NCBI RefSeq assembly: GCF_008639165.1
Contig: NZ_CP029197.1
Coordinates: 8,002,001-8,066,000 of the forward strand
Direction of reading: 5' to 3'
Source: Streptomyces venezuelae ATCC 10712
Lineage (GTDB): Bacteria; Actinomycetota; Actinomycetes; Streptomycetales; Streptomycetaceae
DNA length: 64,000 nt
Under the pieces are notes generated by a model that worked only from the letters and a program-made list of their open reading frames with translations, was not told where the DNA came from and did not search any database. Shown here piece after piece: positions 46,999-54,500 of the stretch (its first letter is position 1; each line of letters starts with the position of its first letter). The position numbers and the translations under genes were made by a program.

Positions 46999-48288
46999 AT
47001 GTTCTTCAGCGATCGCACCGATGCCGGTCGGCAGCTGGCCGCCCGGCTCGACCACCTCAAGGGCCATGACGTGGTGGTGCTCGGCCTGCCACGCGGCGGG
47101 GTGCCGGTGGCGGCGGAGGTGGCCGACGCGCTCGACGCACCGCTGGACATCTGCCTCGTGCGGAAGCTCGGCGTGCCGGCTCAGCCGGAGCTCGCGATGG
47201 GCGCGCTCGGCGAGGGCGGCGTGCGCGTGGTCAACGAGCGGGTGCTCCGCGAGGTGGGGGTGGAGGCGCGTGACCTCGCCGCGGTCGAGCGGCGCGAGCA
47301 CATCGAGCTCGATCAGCGGGCCCTCCGATACCGGGGCAGCAGGCCGTCGGTGCCGCTCGAAGGCCGGACGGTGCTGGTCGTCGACGACGGTCTCGCGACC
47401 GGCGCCACGGCTCTGGCCGCCTGCCGGGTGGTACGGGCCGGGGGCGCCGCGCGGATCGTCCTGGCGGTACCGGTCGCACCCCAGGGCTGGACGGCCCGGC
47501 TCGGCGGGGAGGCGGACGAGACCGTGAGCGTCCACACGCCGGAGGTGTTCTACGCGATCGGCCAGTTCTACCAGGACTTCTCGCAGACGCCGGACGCCGA
47601 GGTGGTGGCCTGCCTCGACCGGAACCGGGCAGCGCACGGTCCGGTCGTGACGGACACGGACGTACGCATCCCGGTCGCGAAGCGCGTCACCCTCGCCGGC
47701 ACGCTCGCGGTGCCCGAGGGTGCCACCGGCATCGTGGTGTTCGCGCACGGCAGCGGTAGCGGCAGGCACAGCCCGCGCAACCGGGAGGTCGCGTCCGCGC
47801 TCAACGCGGCGAGACTCGGCACCCTGCTGTTCGACCTGCTCACGGAGGCCGAGGCGGTCGACCGGGCGCATGTCTTCGACACCCCGCTGCTCGCGGAACG
47901 GCTCACCCGGACCACGGAGTGGCTGGCGGGCCGGCCGGAGGCGGAAGGGCTTCCGCTGGGGTACTTCGGCGCGAGCACGGGAGCGGCGGCCGCGCTGTCC
48001 GCGGCGGGCGAGCCGGGCTCCCCGGTGGCCGCCGTCGTCTCACGCGGTGGCCGACCGGACCTCGCGGGCGACCACCTGGCCCAGGTCCGGGCCCCGACGC
48101 TGCTCGTGGTCGGGAGCCGGGACGCGCTGGTCCTGGACCTCAACCGGCGGGCCCGGTCCCTGCTGCGCTGCGAGAGCCGGCTGACCGAGGTGGAGGGCGC
48201 CACGCACCTGTTCGAGGAGCCGGGCGCCCTGGAGGAGGTGGCGGAGCTCGCCACCTCCTGGTTCACCGAGCACTTCCGGGATCAGTAG
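46999..48288 (+). CDS. Phosphoribosyltransferase-alpha/beta hydrolase fusion protein
   Basis: A 429-residue two-domain protein. Residues 1-215 are a type I phosphoribosyltransferase fold: GLPRGGVPVAAEVADAL and the PRPP loop TVLVVDDGLATGATA (about 125-137). Residues ~220-429 are a dienelactone-hydrolase-like alpha/beta hydrolase with GIVVFAHGSGSGRHSPRN, nucleophile in YFGASTGAAAAL (Ser326), Asp375 (VGSRDAL) and His403 (GATHLFEE). Mycobacterium Rv0571c has the same fusion. The pairing suggests a nucleotide-linked acyl or lactone substrate, or an enzyme repairing a ribosyl ester; the reaction is unknown. ATG at 46999 has GGAAGGGCGG upstream. Confidence 0.87.
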   Translation: MFFSDRTDAGRQLAARLDHLKGHDVVVLGLPRGGVPVAAEVADALDAPLDICLVRKLGVPAQPELAMGALGEGGVRVVNERVLREVGVEARDLAAVERREHIELDQRALRYRGSRPSVPLEGRTVLVVDDGLATGATALAACRVVRAGGAARIVLAVPVAPQGWTARLGGEADETVSVHTPEVFYAIGQFYQDFSQTPDAEVVACLDRNRAAHGPVVTDTDVRIPVAKRVTLAGTLAVPEGATGIVVFAHGSGSGRHSPRNREVASALNAARLGTLLFDLLTEAEAVDRAHVFDTPLLAERLTRTTEWLAGRPEAEGLPLGYFGASTGAAAALSAAGEPGSPVAAVVSRGGRPDLAGDHLAQVRAPTLLVVGSRDALVLDLNRRARSLLRCESRLTEVEGATHLFEEPGALEEVAELATSWFTEHFRDQ

Positions 48289-49190
48289 GCCCCGTTGACG
48301 TTGTCGATGGAGCCGTAGCGGTCGGCCGCGTAGTTGCAGGCGGCCGTGATGTTGGCGACCGGGTCGAACAGGTCCATCGAGGTGCCGGGCACGTGGTACG
48401 CGAGGAAGGTCGGCTCGATGACCTGGAGCAGGCCCTTCGAGGGGGTGCCGGCCATCGCGTTGGAGTCCCACAGGTTGATGGCCTGGGGGTTGCCGGAGGA
48501 CTCCCGCATGATGTTGCGGTGGATCCCCTCGTACGAGCCGGGGATGCCGCGCTGGGCCATGATGGCCAGCGACTCCTGGATCCAGCCGTCGAGGTTGTCC
48601 GCGTAGTTGGTGGCGGCGGCCGGGGCGGCCTGGGCGGGAGCGGCGGCGGCGGCCGGAGCGGCGGCGGAGGAACCCGTGTTCGTCGCGACGGCGGGGGTGG
48701 CCGCACGGCGCTCGGAGCGGCTCGCGCGCTCGGTCGTCGAGGCCTTCTTCGCCTGCTTCCTGGCGGTCTTCTCGGCCGGCGCGGGGGCGGGCTTCGCGGA
48801 ATCCCGACGAAGAGTCAGTTCCAGTCCCGGGTGAATGAGTGACGGGTTGTCACCCACGGCGCTGCGGTTGGCCTTGTAAAGGCCCTTCCAGCCGCCCTGA
48901 ATTCCCTTCTTCTGGGCGATCAGGGAAAGGGAGTCACCGCTGACGACGGTGTAGGTGCGCGCGGCGGCCGGGGCGGCGGGAGCCTTGGCGGCGGCCGGAG
49001 CGGCGGAGAGGGCGGCGGGTGCGGCCGCGGCCTCGGCGGCGACCGAGGTCGTCGCTCCGGAGACGGGCGCGGCGCCGGCCACGGCGGGGGCGATCAGCGG
49101 GAGGGCGAGTGCGGCTCCGCCCGTTCCGACCAGGGCGAGTCCGCGCGAGACGGGGCGGCGGGGGCGGCGGTGCTTACCGTGAGCAGGCAT
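48282..49190 (-). CDS. Secreted LysM/lytic transglycosylase
   Basis: A 302-residue cell-wall hydrolase. Signal peptide (GLALVGTGGAALALPLIAPA), then an Ala-rich segment, LysM (about 80-127: YTVVSGDSLSLIAQKKGIQG), a Lys/Ala-rich linker, and a transglycosylase domain with HRNIMRESSGNPQAINLWDS (catalytic Glu) and SKGLLQVIEPTFLAYHVPGT. It cuts peptidoglycan glycan strands, for growth or spore germination. A c-di-AMP riboswitch lies directly upstream and its 3' end contains the ribosome binding site. The gene end overlaps the convergent fusion gene by 7 bp. Confidence 0.93.
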   Translation of the reverse strand: MPAHGKHRRPRRPVSRGLALVGTGGAALALPLIAPAVAGAAPVSGATTSVAAEAAAAPAALSAAPAAAKAPAAPAAARTYTVVSGDSLSLIAQKKGIQGGWKGLYKANRSAVGDNPSLIHPGLELTLRRDSAKPAPAPAEKTARKQAKKASTTERASRSERRAATPAVATNTGSSAAAPAAAAAPAQAAPAAATNYADNLDGWIQESLAIMAQRGIPGSYEGIHRNIMRESSGNPQAINLWDSNAMAGTPSKGLLQVIEPTFLAYHVPGTSMDLFDPVANITAACNYAADRYGSIDNVNGAY

Positions 49191-49202
49191 GACGGATTCC
49201 TC

Positions 49203-49345
49203 TCCGGCGCCTTCGGGGTGAGCTGTCGGGTTCGGACTGGAGCTGTCCGGCCGCGCGCACGCGGCTTCACCCCGAGCCGTTCCGGAATCCGGGCCGGCGT
49301 ATTCGTGGGTCCCCCGCTCCTGCCGTCGGGTGAAAGGGAGGTATT
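49203..49345 (-). promoter_or_regulatory. c-di-AMP riboswitch (ydaO/yuaA type)
   Basis: Read on the minus strand, the conserved blocks appear in order: CGGGGGACCCACGAA (complement of 49302-49316), CGGGGTGAAGCCG, and ACCCGACAGCTCACCCCG leading into GGCGCCGGAGAGGAATCC, just before the ATG. These are the hallmarks of actinobacterial ydaO leaders before peptidoglycan hydrolases such as rpfA. The ribosome binding site GGAGAGGAA lies in the 3' end of the structure, so binding could affect both transcription and translation. It occupies part of the 530-base gap up to the next gene. Confidence 0.9.
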
Positions 49346-49379
49346 TCGAGCGGTGGCAGGATTCGGCGATCCGCTCGAA
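49345..49379. repeat. 9-bp inverted repeat TTCGAGCGG/CCGCTCGAA, spacer 17
   Basis: Perfect arms immediately upstream of the c-di-AMP aptamer. It may be an operator or an extended stem of the leader. Position near a likely promoter suggests regulation of the transglycosylase gene. Confidence 0.5.
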
Positions 49380-49720
49380 TGGAGGTGACCGTAGGCCAGT
49401 AATGCGACGGATAACAAGAGGATCTGTGCCGGGTGACCGGGGAAAAGATCTCCGAATTCATTGAATTCAAGATCGATCGGGGGAACCGCGCATCGAACTT
49501 CCTTGTCCCGTACGGCCCGCGTGGAATTCGATCACCGGTGGGTGCCGCGGAAAGTGAGTCGCGTCACCAGGTGTTCAATGTCCGAATATGCACGGTAATT
49601 CTGTTAATGGGGGAGTGGGTGATAAAGACCCGTTCGGGCTAACGGGCACTCAAGGGCATAACTCGCAAAACCGACATTCGTCCTGAAGGATGGAGTGACC
49701 CCGACCGAGGAGCCTCCCGA
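49380..49720. other. AT-richer non-coding region
   Basis: This part of the 530-base gap is clearly richer in A+T than the rest of the window. It holds a perfect 15-bp palindrome GAATTCA-T-TGAATTC (49454-49468) and a CCCGTT/AACGGG hairpin near 49633, and probably the promoters for the divergent transglycosylase leader and the next gene. A 69-codon open frame here lacks ribosome binding site and codon bias. Confidence 0.6.
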
Positions 49721-50335
49721 ATGCCGTCCCCTGCCTCCCTGCTCAGCCCCGATGCCCCCGACGCCCTCGACCGCGAGGCCGCCGCACTCCACGAGAGCGC
49801 CACCTGGCAGCGGATCGTCGCGGACCTGACCGCGCCGCCGGTGCCCGAGGCCGCCGACCCGGAGGGCTGGCGGGACCTCCTGTCGGTGCCGGTGGAGCGG
49901 CTCGTGGCCGACGCGCTCGACGCAGTGCCGCCGCCCCTCCCCGCCGAGAGACGTCTCCCCGGCCGGCTCGCCGCCGTACTGCCCGACCGGCTGCACGCCT
50001 GGCGCCGCATCGGCAGCACCGAGCTGCGCCCCTCGGTCCACCTGGGCTACGCGCGCCTCGTCCTGACGGAGTGGGGCTGGCAGAACGCCCCGTACAAGCT
50101 GCGCGACGTGCGGGGGGCCCGGTGTGTCTGCGGGGCACTGCTCGCCGCGCACCGGCTGGGCCACGGCAGCGAGGCGACGATGAACGAGGCCGCCGCCTGG
50201 ATCATGACCGAGCTCCGGTCGCGGGGATGGCAGGAGCTGATCGGACCCTGGAACCGGGCCCCGGGCCGTACGGCCGCCGACGCGGTGGCCCTCCTCGACG
50301 CCGCGATCCGGCGCGCCGCGCAGGCCGGCCGCTGA
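49721..50335 (+). CDS. Conserved hypothetical protein (DUF6197-like)
   Basis: A 204-residue soluble protein. The C-terminal half has LVLTEWGWQNAPYKLRDVRG and ARCVCGALLAAHRLGHGSEA, then NEAAAWIMTELRSRGWQELI; the pattern GW-x-QN...G-x-C-x-x-GAL resembles DUF6197 of Streptomyces. The N-terminal half is helical and Pro-rich. No known catalytic residue set. GAGGAG lies nine bases before the ATG. It stands alone between an AT-richer region and the convergent phospholipase C gene. Confidence 0.65.
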   Translation: MPSPASLLSPDAPDALDREAAALHESATWQRIVADLTAPPVPEAADPEGWRDLLSVPVERLVADALDAVPPPLPAERRLPGRLAAVLPDRLHAWRRIGSTELRPSVHLGYARLVLTEWGWQNAPYKLRDVRGARCVCGALLAAHRLGHGSEATMNEAAAWIMTELRSRGWQELIGPWNRAPGRTAADAVALLDAAIRRAAQAGR

Positions 50336-50367
50336 CGGCCGGCCCCGCCCCCGCCCCGCAGGCGGAG

Positions 50368-52392
50368 TCAGCCGCTGATGCTCGCTGCTCCCGTCTCGAT
50401 GTGACCGGTGTAGCGCCGCGACCAGGTCCCGTCGATGTCGGCCACGATCGTGAAGTCGTACCAGCCGTTGTTGTACGCCACCGCGTTGAAGAAGTCCTCA
50501 CGCGTCGAGTTCGCCGGCACGGTGTACGTCCACGGGCCGTCCGTGCGGTAGGCGTTCGAGCGGATGGTGAACGTCACCGGCCCCGCCGAGGTGTTGCTCA
50601 TCCGGAACCACAGCGCCGTCCGGCCGCTCCCCGACTCGGGCGCGAAGCGGGCCGCCACCTCGACGGCCTTGCCCGCCTTCGATGCGTCGCCGATGAACCG
50701 GCGCAGGAAGCGGTTGGGCCCCATCATCGAGATGTCGTACTTCCCGGACCCGGACCCGAGGCCGATGTTGAAGTAGTCGGTGGCCGTGCCGCCCGCGTCG
50801 ACCGTGTACTGCCACGCGGCCGTGTCGCGGTGCTGGTGGGGGTGGATCGAGAAGTGGGCCGCCCGCTTGGCCTCGGCGCCCTGGTTGGTCATCGAGAACC
50901 AGGCCAGGATCTTGCCCGCCGCCCCGAACTCGAAGCGGTCGAGGTTGCCGTTCACCTGGTACGGCAGGGCTCGCGCCGGGCGGGTGCCCGGCTCCTGCGC
51001 GGGCAGGGCGTTGTTCTGCGGGGCGGGGTTCGGCAGCGGGCCGCAGGTCGACTGGCCGATGACCTTCGCCGTGGACGGCAGGCCGGCGGGAACGCCGTAC
51101 ACCGGGTGGGCGAAATCGAAGACGCCGGTCAGATCGCCCGTCACCTGCCGTCGCCAGGCACTGATGTTGGGGCAGGTGGCCGGGGTGCCGAGGGCCTTCG
51201 TCCACGTCTCCATGAAGCGCAGCACGGAGGTGTGGTCGAAGACCTCGGAGCTCACCCAGCCGCCCCGGGTCCACGGGGACATGACAATCATGGGGACCCG
51301 GAAGCCCAGGCCGATCGGTACGCCGTCGAGGTACTCGCCCGGGGTTCCCGGCGGCGCGACCGGCGGCGGCACGTGGTCGAAGAAGCCGTCGTTCTCGTCG
51401 TAGTTGAGGAACAGCACCGTCGAGTCGAAGACCTCGGCGTCGGCGGCGAGCGCCCGGTAGACGAGGTCCACGAAGTGGGCGCCGTCCCCGGGCGGTGCGT
51501 ACGGGTGCTCGGAGAAGGCCTCGCTCGCGACCACCCAGGACACCTGGGGCAGGGTGCCCGCGACGACGTCCGCGCGGATCGCCGCGGCGATGTCGTCCGG
51601 GGTCGACCCGGTCACCTGGGGAACCGAGCCCATGCCGCGGTCGTACAGCGGGTCGCCGGGCCGCGCGTCGGTGAACTTCTTGAAGTAGGCGAGGCCGTTG
51701 TCGCCGTAGTTGTCCTGCGCGTTCTGGTAGACCTTCCAGCTCACCCCGGCGCGTTGGAGCGCCTCGGCGTACGTCTCCCAGGTGAGGCCCGACTCGTCAC
51801 CGCCGTCCTTGCTGGAGCCGTCGATCTTCCCGCTCCACAGGAAGGTGCGGTTGGGTCCGGTCGCGCTCAGCGCCGAACAGAAGTAGGCGTCGCAGATCGT
51901 GTAGTGGTCGGCGAGCGCGTGGTGGAAGGGGATGTCCTCGCGGTCGAGGTGGCCCAGCGTGCGGGTGTTGCCGACGCCGGTGACCCAGTTGTCGAGGCGG
52001 CCCTTGTTCCAGGCGGCGTGCTGCGAGGTCCAGCTGTGCGGCAGGTCGCCGTTGCACTGGGCGAGGGTCTCGCCGTCGACCCCGCCGGCGGGCGGGGTGT
52101 CGCTGAGCTTCCACGGGTAGTGGCGGCCGCCCCAGTTGGGCTGGTTGAACATCCCCCAGCCGCCCGGCAGGTTGCCGGCGGCGCGGTCGGCGAAACCGCG
52201 CACTCCGCGTAGGGTGCCGAAGTAGTGGTCGAAGCTGCGGTTCTCCTGCATGAGGATCACCACGTGCTTGACGTCGGTGAGGGTGCCGGTGGCCGACTTC
52301 GCGGCGGCGGACGCCGGCGCCGTCGGGAGCGCCGCGCCCGCCACGAGCCCCGCCCCGATGCCGACGAATCCTCTGCGGCTGATGGGAATCAT
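50368..52392 (-). CDS. Tat-exported phosphocholine-type phospholipase C
   Basis: A 674-residue secreted enzyme of the acid-phosphatase-superfamily phospholipase C group, which removes phosphocholine headgroups. N-terminal twin-arginine motif ISRRGFVGIGAGLVAGAALP; catalytic domain about 40-480 with HVVILMQENRSFDHYFGTLR, ALSATGPNRTFLWSGKIDG, VLFLNYDENDGFFDHVPPP and PMIVMSPWTRGGWV. Two C-terminal DUF756 domains (about 500-580, 590-665). Likely secreted for phosphate or lipid acquisition. A possible regulator palindrome lies 143-164 bases upstream. Single gene. Confidence 0.93.
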   Translation of the reverse strand: MIPISRRGFVGIGAGLVAGAALPTAPASAAAKSATGTLTDVKHVVILMQENRSFDHYFGTLRGVRGFADRAAGNLPGGWGMFNQPNWGGRHYPWKLSDTPPAGGVDGETLAQCNGDLPHSWTSQHAAWNKGRLDNWVTGVGNTRTLGHLDREDIPFHHALADHYTICDAYFCSALSATGPNRTFLWSGKIDGSSKDGGDESGLTWETYAEALQRAGVSWKVYQNAQDNYGDNGLAYFKKFTDARPGDPLYDRGMGSVPQVTGSTPDDIAAAIRADVVAGTLPQVSWVVASEAFSEHPYAPPGDGAHFVDLVYRALAADAEVFDSTVLFLNYDENDGFFDHVPPPVAPPGTPGEYLDGVPIGLGFRVPMIVMSPWTRGGWVSSEVFDHTSVLRFMETWTKALGTPATCPNISAWRRQVTGDLTGVFDFAHPVYGVPAGLPSTAKVIGQSTCGPLPNPAPQNNALPAQEPGTRPARALPYQVNGNLDRFEFGAAGKILAWFSMTNQGAEAKRAAHFSIHPHQHRDTAAWQYTVDAGGTATDYFNIGLGSGSGKYDISMMGPNRFLRRFIGDASKAGKAVEVAARFAPESGSGRTALWFRMSNTSAGPVTFTIRSNAYRTDGPWTYTVPANSTREDFFNAVAYNNGWYDFTIVADIDGTWSRRYTGHIETGAASISG

Positions 52393-52534
52393 GCTCCGCC
52401 TCTCCTGTCACGCAGTGCCCCGGCGGCACGTCGCTGACATGATGGGGGAGCCGAGCTCAAAGGTATACATCCGTGCGGTAATCAATGCCTGAACAACCCA
52501 AGATGTGGCGTCTCCTCGTGAGATGGGGCTCTGG

Positions 52535-52556
52535 ATTGGTCCGACTGCATACCAAT
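52535..52556. promoter_or_regulatory. ATTGGT-N10-ACCAAT inverted repeat upstream of phospholipase gene
   Basis: Perfect 6-bp arms lie between the end of the DeoR gene and the phospholipase start. It resembles GntR-type TGGT...ACCA elements but the spacer is longer than in DasR sites, so the factor is unknown. I found no PHO box in this leader. Confidence 0.4.
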
Positions 52557-52569
52557 GAGCTTCGAAGGT

Positions 52570-53391
52570 TCAGACGGTGAGGACCTTCACCCCGGCCTCG
52601 GTGAGCTGGGCGACCGCCTCCGCGTCGATGCCCGTGTCGGTCACGAGCAGGTCGATCCGGTCCAGACCACAGATCCGGGCGAAGGCGCGGCGGCCCATCT
52701 TCGAGGAGTCGGTCACCACGACGACCCGGCTGGCCCGCTCCGCGAACAGCCGGCTGATGCTCGCCTCGTCCTCCTGATGCGCCATCACGCCGAGCCCGGG
52801 CTCGACGCCGTCCACCCCGAGCACCACCACGTCGAGAACGACCTCGTTGAGCACTCCCACCGTCAGGGGGCCCACCAGCTCGTAGGTCTGGGGCCGGGCG
52901 ACCCCGCCGGTGGTGACGATCTTGATCTGCGGGCGCACCGCGAGCTCGCCCGCGATGTTCAGCGCGTTCGTGACGACGGTGAGCGCGGGGCCGGCGGACG
53001 CCGCGCCCGTCACCCCGGCCGTCCCCGCCGTATCGGCGCGGCCACCGGCGAACCGCAGGGCGAGGGCCCGTGCGACCTCGGTGGTCGTCGTGCCGCCGTT
53101 GAGCCCCACGACCTCGCCCGGCGCGATCAGATCGGCGACCGTCTCCGCGATCCGCCGCTTCTCCGCCGCGTGCCGGGTCGACTTGTAGCGCAGCGGCAGC
53201 TCGTACGAGACGCCGTGCGCGACGGCCCCGCCCCGGGTTCGTATCAACAACTGCTGCTCGGCGAGCTCGTCGAGGTCCCGGCGGATCGTGGCGGCGGAGA
53301 CGTCGAGGGCGGTCGCCGCCTCCTCGACCTCCAGCTTCCCCGAGGCCGCCAGTAGTTCAAGGAGCGTGTTCCACCGCTCGTGCTTGGACAT
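52570..53391 (-). CDS. DeoR/GlpR family transcriptional regulator
   Basis: A 273-residue sugar-phosphate-sensing repressor. HTH: SKHERWNTLLELLAASGKLE with ALDVSAATIRRDLDELAEQQ; DeoRC sensor domain: EVVGLNGGTTTTEVARALAL, VVTNALNIAGELAV, VLDVVVLGVDGVEPGLGVMA, VVVVTDSSKMGRRAFARICG. A spacer insert of about 20 Ala/Gly-rich residues (GRADTAGTAGVTGAASAGPA) interrupts the sensor. ATG at 53391 precedes the divergent SIS isomerase gene, so it is the likely repressor of the isomerase and aldolase genes, de-repressed by a phosphorylated amino sugar or hexose. Confidence 0.92.
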   Translation of the reverse strand: MSKHERWNTLLELLAASGKLEVEEAATALDVSAATIRRDLDELAEQQLLIRTRGGAVAHGVSYELPLRYKSTRHAAEKRRIAETVADLIAPGEVVGLNGGTTTTEVARALALRFAGGRADTAGTAGVTGAASAGPALTVVTNALNIAGELAVRPQIKIVTTGGVARPQTYELVGPLTVGVLNEVVLDVVVLGVDGVEPGLGVMAHQEDEASISRLFAERASRVVVVTDSSKMGRRAFARICGLDRIDLLVTDTGIDAEAVAQLTEAGVKVLTV

Positions 53392-53539
53392 GGGTCCCTC
53401 CCTCGGGCTCGTGCGCGCGTCCGATTCTATCCGCCGACGTGCGCGGGATCTGGAAAGCGGATGCATGTTTCTGCTTGAATGACATCGACTTCGAGCATCT
53501 TCCATCATTCCTGCGCACTCTTCTTGCAAGGAGACCGGC

Positions 53540-54463
53540 ATGAGCACCACCCGCACCGCCGTGGAGATCGCCTCCCAGCCCACGACCTGGCGTCAGGCTG
53601 CCCGCACCCTGCCCCAGCACACCTCCGCGCTGCCCCGCCGCGGCGAGCGGGTCGCGGTGATCGGCTGCGGCACCTCCTGGTTCATGGCCCTCGCCTACGC
53701 CGAGCTGCGCGAGTCCGGCGGGCACGGCGAGACCGACGCCTTCGCCGCCTCGGAGTTCCCCTACGGCCGCCGCTACGACCGGGTCGTGGCGATCACCCGC
53801 TCCGGCACCACGAGCGAGGTGCTGGCCGTCCTGTCCCGGCTGCGCGGCACGGTCCCCACCGGCGCCGTCACGGCCGACCCGACGACCCCGGTCATGGACC
53901 TCGCCGACGCGGTCGCCGTCCTCGACTTCGCGGACGAGGAGTCCGTCGTCCAGACCCGCTTCGCCACCACGGCACTCGCCCTGTTCCGCGCCCACCTGGA
54001 ATCCGAGGACGCCCTGCCCGAGGGCGTGGCCCCCGTCGAGGAGGCCGCCCGCGACGCCGAACAGGCCCTCACCGCACCCCTCGACGAGAACGTCCGCACG
54101 GCCGAGCAGATCACCTTCCTCGGCAGCGGCTGGACCTACGGACTCGCCCTGGAGGCCGGCCTCAAGATGCGTGAGGCGGCCGGCGCGTGGACCGAGGCCT
54201 ACCCGGCCATGGAGTACCGCCACGGCCCCATCAGCATCACCGGACCCGGCCGCGTCACCTGGGGCTTCGGCGCCCTGCCCGCCGGACTCGCCGACGAGGT
54301 GCGCAAGGTCGGCGGCACCCTCTCCGAGAGCGACCTCGACCCGCTCGCGGACCTGATCAGGGCCCAGCGGCTCGCGGTGGCCGTCGCCGAGGCGCAGGGC
54401 CTGAACCCGGACACCCCCCGCAACCTCACCCGCTCGGTGATCCTCACCGACGCCCCCGCCTGA
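53540..54463 (+). CDS. SIS-domain sugar isomerase/deaminase (AgaS-like)
   Basis: A 307-residue sugar isomerase with two SIS domains: VAVIGCGTSWFMALAYAELR and VAITRSGTTSEVLAVLSRL in the first, FLGSGWTYGLALEAGLKMRE in the second. Such proteins convert galactosamine- or glucosamine-6-phosphate to ketose phosphate with loss of ammonia, or similar aldose-ketose isomerisations. It has AAGGAG upstream and is directly followed by a class II aldolase gene and divergent from DeoR. The set implies catabolism of an amino sugar or related phosphorylated sugar. Confidence 0.88.
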   Translation: MSTTRTAVEIASQPTTWRQAARTLPQHTSALPRRGERVAVIGCGTSWFMALAYAELRESGGHGETDAFAASEFPYGRRYDRVVAITRSGTTSEVLAVLSRLRGTVPTGAVTADPTTPVMDLADAVAVLDFADEESVVQTRFATTALALFRAHLESEDALPEGVAPVEEAARDAEQALTAPLDENVRTAEQITFLGSGWTYGLALEAGLKMREAAGAWTEAYPAMEYRHGPISITGPGRVTWGFGALPAGLADEVRKVGGTLSESDLDPLADLIRAQRLAVAVAEAQGLNPDTPRNLTRSVILTDAPA

Positions 54464-54500
54464 CCGCCCCCGCGCCCGCCCACATCCCCGGAGAAGCACC

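Noticed and set aside
49433..49642. 69-codon open frame in the AT-richer gap
   Set aside because: No ribosome binding site, no codon bias at third positions, no recognisable sequence.
52535..52556. DasR (dre) site
   Set aside because: dre sites are compact (TGGTCTAGACCA-like), whereas here the arms are separated by 10 bases and lack the central TCTAGA-type core.
53477..53510. GAATGA/TCATTC pair between DeoR and the SIS isomerase as DeoR operator
   Set aside because: Arms are only 6 bp with a 22-base spacer; the divergent gap probably has an operator but this is too weak to call.
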